Shown: in pieces, positions 30,016-39,177 of the stretch
Layout of the letters: the number at the start of each line of letters is the position of its first letter
How positions within the stretch are numbered: position 1 is the stretch's first letter
Source: AP-15 sp963703855
GTDB lineage: Bacteria > Pseudomonadota > Alphaproteobacteria > ATCC43930 > CGMCC-115725
DNA length: 64,000 nucleotides
NCBI GenBank assembly: GCA_963703855.1
Contig: CAVPFW010000017.1
Location: 1 to 64,000, forward strand
Direction of reading: 5' to 3'
Made by a program: the position numbers and the translations under genes
Notes under the pieces: generated by a model
What the model was told of the DNA's origin: nothing
The model's database searches: none
The model's input: the letters and a program-made list of their open reading frames with translations, nothing else

Positions 30016-30068
30016 CAACGAGGCCGGGTCCGGTAAATCCGGGGCCAGCAGCGCAACGGACAGCGAAG

Positions 30069-31070
30069 ATGCCCCTCTCGCCGGGTCTGTCCCTGGTTAC
30101 CGGAGCGACCGGGTTTGTCGGATCGGCGGTCGCGCGGGCATTGCTCGACGCCGGCCATAAGGTCCGCGTCCTGGTGCGGCCCACCAGCGATCGCCGCAAC
30201 CTCGCCGATCTGTCCGTCGAGATCGCCGTCGGTGCGATGGAGGACGCGGCCTCGCTGGTGCGCGCCGTCGCCGGGTGCCGATATCTGTTCCATGTCGCCG
30301 CCGATTACCGGCTGTGGGTGCCCGACCCGGCCGCGATGTTTCGCGCGAATGTCGCGGGCACCCGCGATCTCTTGACCACAGCGCACGCCGCCGGGGTCGA
30401 GCGCGTCGTTTACACCAGCAGCGTCGCCACTCTCGGCCTGGTCCCAGAGGGCGTCGCCGACGAGGATGCGCCGAGCCAACTCCAAGACATGATCGGGCCC
30501 TACAAGCAGTCGAAATTCCTGGCCGAGGAGGTGGTTCGCGGTCTGGTCGCCGAGCGCGGGCTGCCCGCGGTGATCGTCAACCCCTCGACCCCGGTGGGGC
30601 CGCGCGACCTCAAACCGACGCCGACCGGGCGGCTGATCATCGAAGCCGCCCGCGGTCATATGCCGGGCTTTGTCGACACCGGGCTCAACATCGTGCATGT
30701 CGACGACGTGGCCGCCGGCCACCTCGCGGCCGCCGAGATGGGTGAGATCGGGCAGCGTTACATCCTCGGCGGCGAGAACATGTCGCTCGCGGAGATTCTG
30801 ACCGAGGTCGCGCGCGCGATCGGCAGACGGCCGCCGCGCCTCAAGGTCCCGTACGCGGTGGCGTTCTCGGTCGCGGCCGGGGCCGAGCTGATGGCCCGGA
30901 TCACCGGCCACGAGCCCTTTACCACGCTCGACGGGGTTCGCATGGCCAGGAAAAAGATGTATTTCTCTGCGGCGAAAGCATCGCGCGAGCTCGGCTACCG
31001 GCCGCGGCCGGCGCGCGAGGCCATCGCCGACGCCGTCAGCTGGTTCGAGGCCAACGGGTATCTGAAATGA
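30069..31070 (+). CDS. hpnA: Hopanoid-associated sugar epimerase HpnA
   Basis: HpnA is an extended short-chain dehydrogenase/epimerase found at the head of hopanoid operons; its exact reaction is not settled. The 333-residue protein has LVTGATGFVGSAVARAL for NAD(P), VAADYRLWVPDP, and the catalytic YKQSK (Tyr and Lys) in MIGPYKQSKFLAEEVV. NIVHVDDVAAGHLAA and ILGGENMSLAEIL are HpnA-typical. The stop overlaps the hpnC start by four bases. The gene opens a translationally coupled run to shc. Confidence 0.95.
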   Translation: MPLSPGLSLVTGATGFVGSAVARALLDAGHKVRVLVRPTSDRRNLADLSVEIAVGAMEDAASLVRAVAGCRYLFHVAADYRLWVPDPAAMFRANVAGTRDLLTTAHAAGVERVVYTSSVATLGLVPEGVADEDAPSQLQDMIGPYKQSKFLAEEVVRGLVAERGLPAVIVNPSTPVGPRDLKPTPTGRLIIEAARGHMPGFVDTGLNIVHVDDVAAGHLAAAEMGEIGQRYILGGENMSLAEILTEVARAIGRRPPRLKVPYAVAFSVAAGAELMARITGHEPFTTLDGVRMARKKMYFSAAKASRELGYRPRPAREAIADAVSWFEANGYLK

Positions 31071-31936
31071 TTACGGCGGCGGCAGAGCCGGCGGCGCAAA
31101 TCCGCAAAACCGTCGAGACGCCATCAGGCAAAGGGCGCGGCGGCGAGAATTTCCCGGTCGGGTCTCTGCTGATCCGGCGTGACCTGCGTGCCCATGTGCA
31201 CGCCTTTTACCGGTTTGCCCGCAACGCCGACGACATCGCCGACAACCCGGCGCTCGCGGCCGCGGACAAGATCCGCCGGCTCGATCGCATGGCGGCGGTG
31301 CTCGACGGCGCGCCGGGCGACGACGCTCCGGCCGCGTTGGCGATGCGCGACAGCCTCATTGAAACGCACATAACGGCGCAGCACTGCCACGACGTGCTGC
31401 GCGCCTTCCGGCAGGATGCCGAGAGACGGCGCTATCGCGACTGGGACGAGCTGATGGATTATTGCCGCTACTCGGCCTCGCCAGTCGGGCGGCAATTGCT
31501 CGACCTGCACGGCGAAAGCCGCGACACTTGGCCCGCGTCGGATGCGCTGTGCTCGGCACTGCAGGTCCTGAACCATCTGCAGGATTGCGCCGACGATTAT
31601 CGCCGGCTCGATCGGGTCTACCTGCCGCTGACCGACCTCGCGGCCGCCGGGATCGGCGTCGAGGCGCTGGCGGCCCCGGCCTCGAGCCCGGGGCTGCGAG
31701 GGGTGCTCGACCTGCTGCTCGACCGCACCGTGGCGCTCGTTGCAACCGCGCACGGGCTGTCGCCGCAGGTCGCGGCGTCGGGGTTGCGTTGCGAATGCGC
31801 GGTCATCGTGGCACTCGCCGGGCGCCTGCTGCGCCGCCTGCGCCGCGGCGACCCGCTGGCCGATCGGGTCGGGCTGGCAAGGTCGGATTTCCTCGGCGCC
31901 TTCTTGGTCGGCGTCGCCAAAGGCATGCGCCGATGA
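31067..31936 (+). CDS. hpnC: Hydroxysqualene synthase HpnC
   Basis: HpnC converts presqualene diphosphate to hydroxysqualene, the second step of the bacterial HpnCDE route to squalene. The 289-residue protein shows FYRFARNADDIADNPAL (first Asp-rich motif) and LNHLQDCADDYRRLDRVYLP (second). It overlaps hpnA and hpnD by four bases each. HpnC and HpnD are paralogues; assignment here follows the ENFPVGS start, which is HpnC-like, and the gene order. Confidence 0.95.
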   Translation: MITAAAEPAAQIRKTVETPSGKGRGGENFPVGSLLIRRDLRAHVHAFYRFARNADDIADNPALAAADKIRRLDRMAAVLDGAPGDDAPAALAMRDSLIETHITAQHCHDVLRAFRQDAERRRYRDWDELMDYCRYSASPVGRQLLDLHGESRDTWPASDALCSALQVLNHLQDCADDYRRLDRVYLPLTDLAAAGIGVEALAAPASSPGLRGVLDLLLDRTVALVATAHGLSPQVAASGLRCECAVIVALAGRLLRRLRRGDPLADRVGLARSDFLGAFLVGVAKGMRR

Positions 31937-32808
31937 GCGACACCGCTTTCGGCCAAATCGCGAACGAGCTCGATGAAGCGCTGCGCGAAACCATCCGGCA
32001 TCGCGTCGAAGCCGCCGGAACCTCGTTCTACTGGGCGATGCGCCTGTTGCCGCGCGACCGCCGCAACGGCATGTATGCGGTTTACGCTTGGTGCCGCGAG
32101 GTCGACGACATCGCCGACGGTGAACAGCCGGTCGCGCGCAAGCTCGCGGCTTTGGCCATTTGGCGCGAGGAGATCGAGGCGCTCTATGCCGGGCGTCCGC
32201 GCCACCTGGTCGCGCGAGCGCTGCACCAGGCGGTGCAGAAATATCGTCTGCGTCGAGCGGATTTTTTGGCCGTTATCGACGGCATGGAGATGGATGCGCG
32301 CGAGGACATACGGGCCCCGGATCTGGCGACGCTCGATCTTTACTGCGCGCGGGTGGCGAGCGCCGTCGGCCACCTCTCGGTCCATATTTTCGGCGATGCG
32401 AGCGAGGCTGCCCACCGCGTGGCGGACGCGTTGGGCCGGGCTCTGCAATTGACAAACATCCTGCGCGATCTCGACGAGGATGCAGGGCGCGGCCGGCTCT
32501 ACCTGCCGCGCGAGGTGCTCGACCGGCACGGGATTCGCAGCACCGATCCGATGGCGGTGCTGCGGCATCCGGCACTCCCGGCGGCCTGCCGCGAGGTGGC
32601 GGCGATCGCCGAGGGGTATTTCCGCGACAGCGCGGAGGCGATGCTGCGGTGCCGGCGCCGGGCGATGCGGCCCGCCGCGGTGATGGGCGCGGTCTATCGC
32701 GCCACCTTGAGGGAGCTGCTGCGCGGCGGATGGCGCAACCCGGCGGTGCGCGTCACCCTGCCGAGGCCGCTCAAGCTCTGGCTCGTGCTGCGTCACGGTC
32801 TGGTATGA
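31933..32808 (+). CDS. hpnD: Presqualene diphosphate synthase HpnD
   Basis: HpnD joins two farnesyl diphosphates into presqualene diphosphate. The 291-residue protein starts at ATG 31933, overlapping hpnC. Diagnostic stretches are SFYWAMRLLPRDRRNGMYAV, WCREVDDIADGEQP (first Asp motif), and LTNILRDLDEDAGRGRLYLP (second Asp motif). The stop overlaps the hpnE start. Together with HpnC and HpnE it replaces the single eukaryotic-type squalene synthase. Confidence 0.96.
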   Translation: MSDTAFGQIANELDEALRETIRHRVEAAGTSFYWAMRLLPRDRRNGMYAVYAWCREVDDIADGEQPVARKLAALAIWREEIEALYAGRPRHLVARALHQAVQKYRLRRADFLAVIDGMEMDAREDIRAPDLATLDLYCARVASAVGHLSVHIFGDASEAAHRVADALGRALQLTNILRDLDEDAGRGRLYLPREVLDRHGIRSTDPMAVLRHPALPAACREVAAIAEGYFRDSAEAMLRCRRRAMRPAAVMGAVYRATLRELLRGGWRNPAVRVTLPRPLKLWLVLRHGLV

Positions 32809-34163
32809 GCGGCAGGTCCGACCCCGGCCGGTTGCATGTCGTCGGCGCCGGCTTGGCGGGCCTCGCAGCGGCCGTCGAGCTGGCGTCGGCGGGGCGCCAG
32901 GTACAGCTCTACGAGGCGAGCGGCCATGCCGGCGGCCGCTGCCGATCCTATTTCGATGCCGAGCTCGGCTGCAGGATCGACAACGGCAACCATCTGCTGC
33001 TCGCCGGAAATCGGCGGACGCTCGGCTTCCTCGGACGGATCGGCGCGCTCGGCACGATCGAGGGACCGCAGGACGCGGTCTTTCCTTTCATCGATGCGGC
33101 GAGCGGACGGCGCTGGAATTTGCGACCCAACCGAGGCGCTCTGCCGTGGTGGATTTTCCAGCGCGCGAGACGAGTGCCCGGCACCCGCGCCGCCGACTAC
33201 CTCGAAGCCCTCGCGCTGCGCTGCGTCAGCCCGACGGCAACGGTCGCCGAATCCTTGGATCGCTACCGCCGGCTGTTCCGCCGGCTGTGGGAGCCGCTCG
33301 CCGTGGCCGCGCTGAACACCGGGGTCGAGCGCGCTTCGGCCCGGCTGTTCTGGCAGGTCCTGGCCGCAACGCTCGGCCGCGGCGGCGCGGCATGCCGGCC
33401 GCTGGTGCCGCGCGAGGGCCTGTCTGAGACGTTTGTCGATCCAGCGCTCAAAACCCTGCGCTCGCAGGGCGCCGAGATCTGCTTTGGCGCCCGGCTGCGG
33501 GCGCTCGAATTCGGCGCGGATCGCGTTTCGGCTCTGGTCTTCGAAACTCGATCGATCGCTCTCGCCGATGACGACATTGTCATTCTGGCAGTGCCGGCAA
33601 CGGTCGCCGCCCGCCTCGTTCCGGCGCTCACCGTGCCCGACGCCTTCTCCCCGATCGTCAACGCGCATTTCCGCTGCGCACCGCCGGCCGGGTCCCCGCT
33701 CTTTATCGGAGTGGTCGGCGGCACCGCAGAATGGATCTTTCGCAAGCGCGACGTGTTGTCGGTAACGGTCAGCGCCGCCGACCGGATCGTGGACCGTCCG
33801 GCCGACGAGCTGAGCGATATTCTGTGGCGCGATGTGGCGCTCGCCTATGGGATTGCCGCAAACCTGATGCCGCCGGCGCGAATCGTCAAAGAACGGCGGG
33901 CGACGTTTCTTGCGAGCCCGGAGCAGCTGCGGCGCCGGCCGGCAGCGAGGACGCGCTGGCATAATCTTTTGCTTGCCGGCGACTATGTCGATACCGGATT
34001 GCCTGCGACGATCGAAGGCGCCATTGCGTCGGGCCTCGCCGCCGCGCAACAGGCGTTGACACGACGCCGCGCGAGATTCCTTGGTGGTGCAGCGAGCGGT
34101 GGGCGTTTGTTTGCCGGAGCCGCCGCGCGAACGGACAGAAAGCCGCGGCGTGCGCTTCCATGA
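32805..34163 (+). CDS. hpnE: Squalene-forming FAD oxidoreductase HpnE
   Basis: HpnE reduces hydroxysqualene to squalene. The 452-residue flavoprotein opens with LHVVGAGLAGLAAAVELASAG and YEASGHAGGRCRSY, the FAD-binding signature of the phytoene desaturase-like family. IDNGNHLLLAGNR follows, and LLAGDYVDTGLPATIEGAIASG near the end contacts FAD. The start at 32805 overlaps hpnD, and the stop overlaps shc. About 30 Arg-rich residues follow the last motif, slightly more than expected, with no visible function. Confidence 0.95.
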   Translation: MSGRSDPGRLHVVGAGLAGLAAAVELASAGRQVQLYEASGHAGGRCRSYFDAELGCRIDNGNHLLLAGNRRTLGFLGRIGALGTIEGPQDAVFPFIDAASGRRWNLRPNRGALPWWIFQRARRVPGTRAADYLEALALRCVSPTATVAESLDRYRRLFRRLWEPLAVAALNTGVERASARLFWQVLAATLGRGGAACRPLVPREGLSETFVDPALKTLRSQGAEICFGARLRALEFGADRVSALVFETRSIALADDDIVILAVPATVAARLVPALTVPDAFSPIVNAHFRCAPPAGSPLFIGVVGGTAEWIFRKRDVLSVTVSAADRIVDRPADELSDILWRDVALAYGIAANLMPPARIVKERRATFLASPEQLRRRPAARTRWHNLLLAGDYVDTGLPATIEGAIASGLAAAQQALTRRRARFLGGAASGGRLFAGAAARTDRKPRRALP

Positions 34164-36136
34164 GCAGCGAAATAACCGAGGCAGCGGCAAAAACGGCGCC
34201 GTTCGCGAAAACCCGCGGCGATGCCCGCACCCGTGCCCTCGACGAGGCGATCACCCACGCCGCCGAAGCGCTGCTGGCGCTGCAGCACGCCGACGGCCAT
34301 TGGCTGTTCGAGCTCGAAGCCGACGCGACGATACCGTCCGATTACATTCTGCTGCAGCACTATCTCGACCGCATCGAGCCCGAGCCTCAGGAGCGCATCG
34401 CGGAATTTCTCCGCGCCGGCCAGGGCGAAGACGGCGGCTGGCCGCTGTTTCACGGCGGCCCGCTCAATGTCAGCTGCTCGGTCAAGGCCTATTTCGCGCT
34501 GAAGGCGGCCGGCGACCCGATCGACGCGCCGCATATGGCGCGCGCGCGGGCGGCGATTCTGGCGCATGGCGGCGCGCGGCGCTGCAACGTTTTCACCCGC
34601 ATCATGCTGGCCTTGTTCGGCGAAGTCCCATGGCGGGCGGTTCCGGTCATGCCGATCGAGATCATGCTGCTCCCGAACTGGTCGCCGTTTCACATCGGCA
34701 AGGTCTCTTACTGGTCACGCACCGTTCTGGTGCCGCTCCTGGTGCTGATGGCGCTGCGGCCGCGCGCCCGCAATCCGCACCGGATCACCGTCCGCGAGTT
34801 GTTCGTCGAACCGCCGGAATCGGTGCGCAATTGGGTCACCGGGCCGACCTCCTCGCCGCTGGCGGTGGGTTTCGGCCTGCTCGACCGCGTGCTGCGCGCG
34901 GCCGAGCCGTTCTTTCCGGCGGCGCCCCGGCAGCGTGCGATCGAAAAGGCGGTTGCCTTTGTGACCGAACGCCTGAACGGCGAAGATGGTCTCGGCGGGA
35001 TCTATCCGGCAATAGCCAACTCATTAATGATGTTCGATTGTTTGGGATTTGCAGCGGACCATCCCAACAGTGCGGCCGCCGCATCCGCGATCGACAAGCT
35101 GCTTGTCCGCAGCGCCGAGCGCAGCTACTGCCAGCCTTGCCTTTCCCCAGTCTGGGACACGGCATTAGCCTGCCACGCGCTGATCGAGGCTGACGGGGAG
35201 GGCTTTGCTTCAACCATCCGGCGGGCGCTCGACTGGCTGGAACAGAAGCAGGTGCTGGAGGTCGCCGGCGATTGGGCGATGACCCGCCCGGGTTTGCGGC
35301 CGGGGGGCTGGGCGTTCCAATTTGAGAACCCTTACTACCCGGATGTCGACGACACCGCCGTCGTAGCCTTGGCGCTCGACCGTTTCGACCGGGCGCGCTA
35401 CAGCCGCGCCTGCGGTCGTGCAGCCGAGTGGGTCGTGGGCATGCAGAGCCGCAACGGCGGTTGGGGCGCCTTTGACGCCGACAACACGTATTACTACCTG
35501 AACCACATCCCATTTGCCGATCACGGAGCGCTGCTCGATCCGCCAACCGCCGACGTGAGCGCCCGTTGTCTCGGCTTGCTGGCTCAGCTCGGCTATGATG
35601 CGAACCATCCCGCTGTCGCTGCGGCGATCGCCTATTTGCGGCGTGAGCAGGAACCCGACGGCAGCTGGTTCGGCCGCTGGGGCACCAACTTCATCTATGG
35701 GACCTGGTCGGTTCTCGCCTCCTTTAATGCCGCCGGCATCGATCCGGGCTCGCCGGCGGTCCGGCGCGCGGTCGCCTGGCTGCTCGCCCGCCAGCGTTCC
35801 GACGGCGGCTGGGGCGAGGCGGCAGGGTCATACTGGCCCGGCATGGCGCATGGCGAGGCGCCCTACAGCACACCCTCGCAGACCGCTTGGGCCCTGCTCG
35901 GCGTGATGGCGGCAGGCGAGGTAGACAACCCGGCCGTGGCTCGCGGCGTCGCCTTTCTGATCGACACCCAGGACCCGAACGGAAATTGGACCGAGCCCTG
36001 GTACACCGCGGTCGGCTTCCCGCGAGTTTTTTTCCTGCGATATCACGGGTATGCATCTTATTTTCCGCTGTGGGCTCTCGCTCGCTATCGTCGGCTGACG
36101 AGCAACAGATTGCGACAGCCGCGGTTTGGCATCTGA
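34160..36136 (+). CDS. shc: Squalene-hopene cyclase
   Basis: Shc (HpnF) cyclises squalene to hopene and hopanol at the membrane. The 658-residue length is normal. The protonating DXDD motif is seen as PDVDDTAVV with Asp395, Asp397 and Asp398. QW-type repeats recur, such as GEDGGWPLF, QSRNGGWGAF, QEPDGSWFGRWG and QRSDGGWGE. Conserved C-terminal residues FPRVFFLRYHGYASYFPLWAL match known cyclases. The start overlaps the hpnE stop, so the hpnA-to-shc run is fully coupled. A gap of 177 bases separates it from hpnG. Confidence 0.98.
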   Translation: MSSEITEAAAKTAPFAKTRGDARTRALDEAITHAAEALLALQHADGHWLFELEADATIPSDYILLQHYLDRIEPEPQERIAEFLRAGQGEDGGWPLFHGGPLNVSCSVKAYFALKAAGDPIDAPHMARARAAILAHGGARRCNVFTRIMLALFGEVPWRAVPVMPIEIMLLPNWSPFHIGKVSYWSRTVLVPLLVLMALRPRARNPHRITVRELFVEPPESVRNWVTGPTSSPLAVGFGLLDRVLRAAEPFFPAAPRQRAIEKAVAFVTERLNGEDGLGGIYPAIANSLMMFDCLGFAADHPNSAAAASAIDKLLVRSAERSYCQPCLSPVWDTALACHALIEADGEGFASTIRRALDWLEQKQVLEVAGDWAMTRPGLRPGGWAFQFENPYYPDVDDTAVVALALDRFDRARYSRACGRAAEWVVGMQSRNGGWGAFDADNTYYYLNHIPFADHGALLDPPTADVSARCLGLLAQLGYDANHPAVAAAIAYLRREQEPDGSWFGRWGTNFIYGTWSVLASFNAAGIDPGSPAVRRAVAWLLARQRSDGGWGEAAGSYWPGMAHGEAPYSTPSQTAWALLGVMAAGEVDNPAVARGVAFLIDTQDPNGNWTEPWYTAVGFPRVFFLRYHGYASYFPLWALARYRRLTSNRLRQPRFGI

Positions 36137-36313
36137 CATCCCGCCGGCGCCTGAGCGACGGGGTCTCGGCTGCGTCATTTTTTCTATGGTGAACGCTATA
36201 GGAAAGCCCCGGGAAACCGAGTAACTGTCGCCCAGGGACAGGGGAAGCGGGTGACCGCGCAGCGGCGCCTGAGGGCGTGTTCGTCCCGGCCAACGATCGG
36301 CAGGGATCCGCTT

Positions 36314-36982
36314 ATGTCCACAACGGTGCTGTGCACGTCGGGACTCATCGCCGAGGCGAAGATCGCGCGTGCCGCCGGTTTCTCGGTGGTGGTCGGCGCC
36401 GGGGATCGCGCTCGCACGGCCGCTCTCGTCGAGAGCGCTGTGCAGCGGGCGAATTGCCTCGTCAGCTTTGGCATCGCCGGGGCTTTGGCGCCACAGCTGC
36501 GCGCCGGAGACGTGGTGATCTCGACCGAGGTTATCGGCGCCGACCAAAGCTGGCGGGCGGAGGAGCCGTTTCGCCGCCGCGTCGCCGACCTCGCCCGCGG
36601 CATCGGCGCCATCGACGGCCCGGTGTTCGGGGCGGCGGCCATTCTCGCGACGACCGCCAAAAAGAGCCGCGCCTGGAGCGAGACCGGGGCGCTCGCCGTT
36701 GATCTCGAAAGCGATGTGGTCGCCCGCATCGCCTCCTCGGCCGGCATCCCCTTCGTCGTCGTCCGCACCATCGCCGACACGGCTTTGCGCGAGCTGCCGC
36801 CGGCGGCGCTGATCCCGCTCTCCGAGGACGGAACGCCGAGGATCGCGCGGGTGCTCGCCTCGGTGCTGCGGCGGCCGCGGCAATTCGCCGCCCTGGTCGG
36901 CCTCGCGCGCGACACCCGGACGGCGCTCTCGGCGCTAGCCGGACCGGCTTGCGCCCTGCGCGGGCTCGTCGCGCCGGCTTAG
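36314..36982 (+). CDS. hpnG: Hopanoid-associated nucleoside phosphorylase HpnG
   Basis: HpnG removes adenine from adenosylhopane, leading to ribosylhopane. The ATG at 36314 follows CAGGGATCC and begins STTVLCTSGLIAEAKIARAAG, which fits family starts; an upstream GTG at 36251 would add 21 unlike residues. LVSFGIAGALAPQLRAGDVV and ALAVDLESDVVARIAS are purine-phosphorylase-like motifs, the second carrying the substrate Glu. Its last 48 bases overlap the end of hpnH on the other strand, an unusual convergent arrangement for two consecutive enzymes of one pathway. Confidence 0.92.
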   Translation: MSTTVLCTSGLIAEAKIARAAGFSVVVGAGDRARTAALVESAVQRANCLVSFGIAGALAPQLRAGDVVISTEVIGADQSWRAEEPFRRRVADLARGIGAIDGPVFGAAAILATTAKKSRAWSETGALAVDLESDVVARIASSAGIPFVVVRTIADTALRELPPAALIPLSEDGTPRIARVLASVLRRPRQFAALVGLARDTRTALSALAGPACALRGLVAPA

Positions 36983-38077
36983 ACGCGCCATTGCCTCGGA
37001 GACGTGGCGGGAGAGGACGTATTCCGCCGGCCGCTGTCCTTCGAGCGGGATTTCCGGCGCCATCTCGCCCTTGGTGCGCACCCCGCGCAACGCCACCGCC
37101 GCCGCCTTCAGCGGGTGGCGCACCGTATCCACGACCGCGGTCGCCTCGTAGCCGCTGTGGACCATGCAATCCGCGCATTTCTCATAATTGCCGGTGCCGT
37201 AGGCGTCCCAGTCGGTCTCCTCCATCAGCGCCTTGAAGCTCTTGGCATAGCCCTCGCCGAGCAGATAGCACGGGCGCTGCCAGCCAAAGAAATTGCGCGT
37301 CGGGTTGCCCCAAGGGGTGCAGCGGTAGGACTGGTTGCCGGCGAGGAAATCGAGAAACAGGCTCGACTGGTTGAAGGACCAGCTGCGGCTTCGGCGCGCG
37401 AAGATGCCGCGGAACAATTCCTTGGTGCGGCGGCGGTTCAGAAAATGCTCCTGGTCGGGTGCACGCTCATAGGCGTAGCCGGGCGATACGGTGATCCCGT
37501 CGAGGCCGATTTCACTCACTCGATCAAAGAACTGGGCGACGCGCTCGGGATCGGCGTTATCGAACAGCGTGGCGTTGATGTTGACGCGAAAACCGCGCGA
37601 TTTGGCCAGCTCGATCGCGGCGACTGCGCGGTCGTAGACCCCGTCCTGGCAGACCGAGCGGTCGTGCTCGTCGCGCTCACCGTCGAGATGCACGGTCCAG
37701 GCGAAGTAGGGGTTGGGCTCGAACGCATCGAGCTTTTTTTCGAGGAGCAGCGCGTTGGTGCACAGATAGACGAATTTCTTGCGCGCGATGATCTCTTGTG
37801 CGATCTCGGCGATGTCGCGGTGCAGCAGCGGCTCGCCGCCGGCGAGGACCACGATCGGGGCGCCGCATTCATCGACCGCGCCGAGGCATTCCGCGACGCT
37901 GAGGCGCTGGTTGAGGATCGCGTCGGGATAATCGATCTTGCCGCAGCCGGCGCAGGCGAGGTTGCAGCGGAACAGGGGCTCGAGCATCAGCACCAGCGGA
38001 TAGCGCTCGACCCCGCGCAGATGCCGCCCCAGGACATAGGCCCCGACCCGGATCGTTTGACGCAGCGGTATGGCCAC
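36935..38077 (-). CDS. hpnH: Adenosylhopane synthase HpnH (radical SAM)
   Basis: HpnH uses SAM-derived 5'-deoxyadenosyl radical to join adenosine to diploptene, starting the C35 side chain. The 380-residue protein has the radical-SAM triad in LFRCNLACAGCGK (Cys38, Cys42, Cys45), then IVVLAGGEPLLHRDI and FVYLCTNALLLEKKLDAF. GYEATAVVDTVRHPLKAA near the C-terminus is typical of HpnH. It is read from the minus strand, opposite to the main hopanoid operon, with ispH upstream on the same strand (45-base gap). It is probably transcribed with ispH. Confidence 0.97.
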   Translation of the reverse strand: MAIPLRQTIRVGAYVLGRHLRGVERYPLVLMLEPLFRCNLACAGCGKIDYPDAILNQRLSVAECLGAVDECGAPIVVLAGGEPLLHRDIAEIAQEIIARKKFVYLCTNALLLEKKLDAFEPNPYFAWTVHLDGERDEHDRSVCQDGVYDRAVAAIELAKSRGFRVNINATLFDNADPERVAQFFDRVSEIGLDGITVSPGYAYERAPDQEHFLNRRRTKELFRGIFARRSRSWSFNQSSLFLDFLAGNQSYRCTPWGNPTRNFFGWQRPCYLLGEGYAKSFKALMEETDWDAYGTGNYEKCADCMVHSGYEATAVVDTVRHPLKAAAVALRGVRTKGEMAPEIPLEGQRPAEYVLSRHVSEAMARLSRRDEPAQGASRSG

Positions 38078-38122
38078 GGCGAATCCTCGTCAGAATGTCA
38101 GAATATTGATGTCGAGCCGGTC

Positions 38123-39055
38123 TCAGCCGGCGCTATCGGCGAGCTGCGCGGGCATCCGGAATCGCACATTCTCGGTCACTCCCGGGAGCACCGCGAGCTC
38201 GATCTGCGCGATCTCGCGCAGCCGCTCGATCAGCGCCTCGACGAGCTCCGCCGGAGCCGAGGCGCCGGCGGTGATGCCGACCGCCGCAACGCCGTCGACC
38301 CAGCGGGGGTCGAGCGCGCCCGAGTCTTCGATCAGATAGCTCGGCACCCCGCTTTCGGCGGCGATCTCGCGCAATCGGTTGGAGTTCGAGCTGTTCGGCG
38401 CGCCGACCACCAGCACAACATCGACGATCTTGGCGAGTTCCCGTGCGGCGCGCTGGCGGTTCTGGGTCGCGTAGCAGATGTCCTTGGTGTCCGGGCCGAC
38501 GATCGTCGGGAACCGAGCCTTCAGCGCCTCGATGACCGCGCGGGTATCATCGACGCTGAGCGTTGTCTGGGTGATGAACGCGAGCTTGTCCGGATCGGAG
38601 ACCTGGAGCCGGGCGACCTCCTCGGGGGTCGAGATCAGATGCACGCGGCCGACGATCCGCCCCATCGTGCCGACGATCTCTGGATGACCGGCGTGGCCGA
38701 TCAGGATGATCTCGCGGTCCTGGTTGGCATAGCGCTGCCCCTCGATATGCACTTTCGAGACCAGCGGGCAGGTCGCGTCGATCACCGGCAGCCCGCGCGC
38801 GCCCGCCCGTTCCTCGATCGAGCTGGCGACGCCATGGGCGCTGAAGATCGTGACGCTGCCCGGCGGCACCTCGTCGATCTCGTCGACGAAATGCGCCCCT
38901 TTGGCGCGCAGCCGCTCGACAACATGCCGGTTATGGACGATTTCATGGCGCACGAAGATCGGCGGCCCGTATTTTTCGAGCGCGCGCTCGACGATCTCGA
39001 TCGCCCGTTCGACCCCGGCGCAAAAGCCTCGCGGCTGAGCTAGCACGACCCGCAT
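38123..39055 (-). CDS. ispH: 4-hydroxy-3-methylbut-2-enyl diphosphate reductase
   Basis: IspH makes isopentenyl and dimethylallyl diphosphate in the last MEP-pathway step with a 4Fe-4S cluster. From ATG 39055 the protein has 310 residues and starts RVVLAQPRGFCAGVERAI, holding the first cluster Cys. The others are in LPVIDATCPLVSKVH and KDICYATQNRQ. FVRHEIVHNRHVVE, SAHGV and TQTTLSVDDT are conserved. A further 32 codons upstream are open but unlike IspH. Its placement within the hopanoid locus couples precursor supply to hopanoid synthesis. The ribosome site is weak. Confidence 0.96.
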   Translation of the reverse strand: MRVVLAQPRGFCAGVERAIEIVERALEKYGPPIFVRHEIVHNRHVVERLRAKGAHFVDEIDEVPPGSVTIFSAHGVASSIEERAGARGLPVIDATCPLVSKVHIEGQRYANQDREIILIGHAGHPEIVGTMGRIVGRVHLISTPEEVARLQVSDPDKLAFITQTTLSVDDTRAVIEALKARFPTIVGPDTKDICYATQNRQRAARELAKIVDVVLVVGAPNSSNSNRLREIAAESGVPSYLIEDSGALDPRWVDGVAAVGITAGASAPAELVEALIERLREIAQIELAVLPGVTENVRFRMPAQLADSAG

Positions 39056-39177
39056 GATCCCGTCTCGCAATACGCAGGCCCGGCCCGCGACCATCTGGAT
39101 ATAGGTGAGCGCCTGATCCCTGCCACTACTCCCTTCACCTTGCGCGCGCAATCGTCGCCGGGTGTGACGCGGCTGCC

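Noticed and set aside
36251..36313. Upstream GTG start for hpnG
   Set aside because: It has a ribosome-like site, but the added 21 residues are Arg-rich and unlike family N-termini, so ATG 36314 is preferred.
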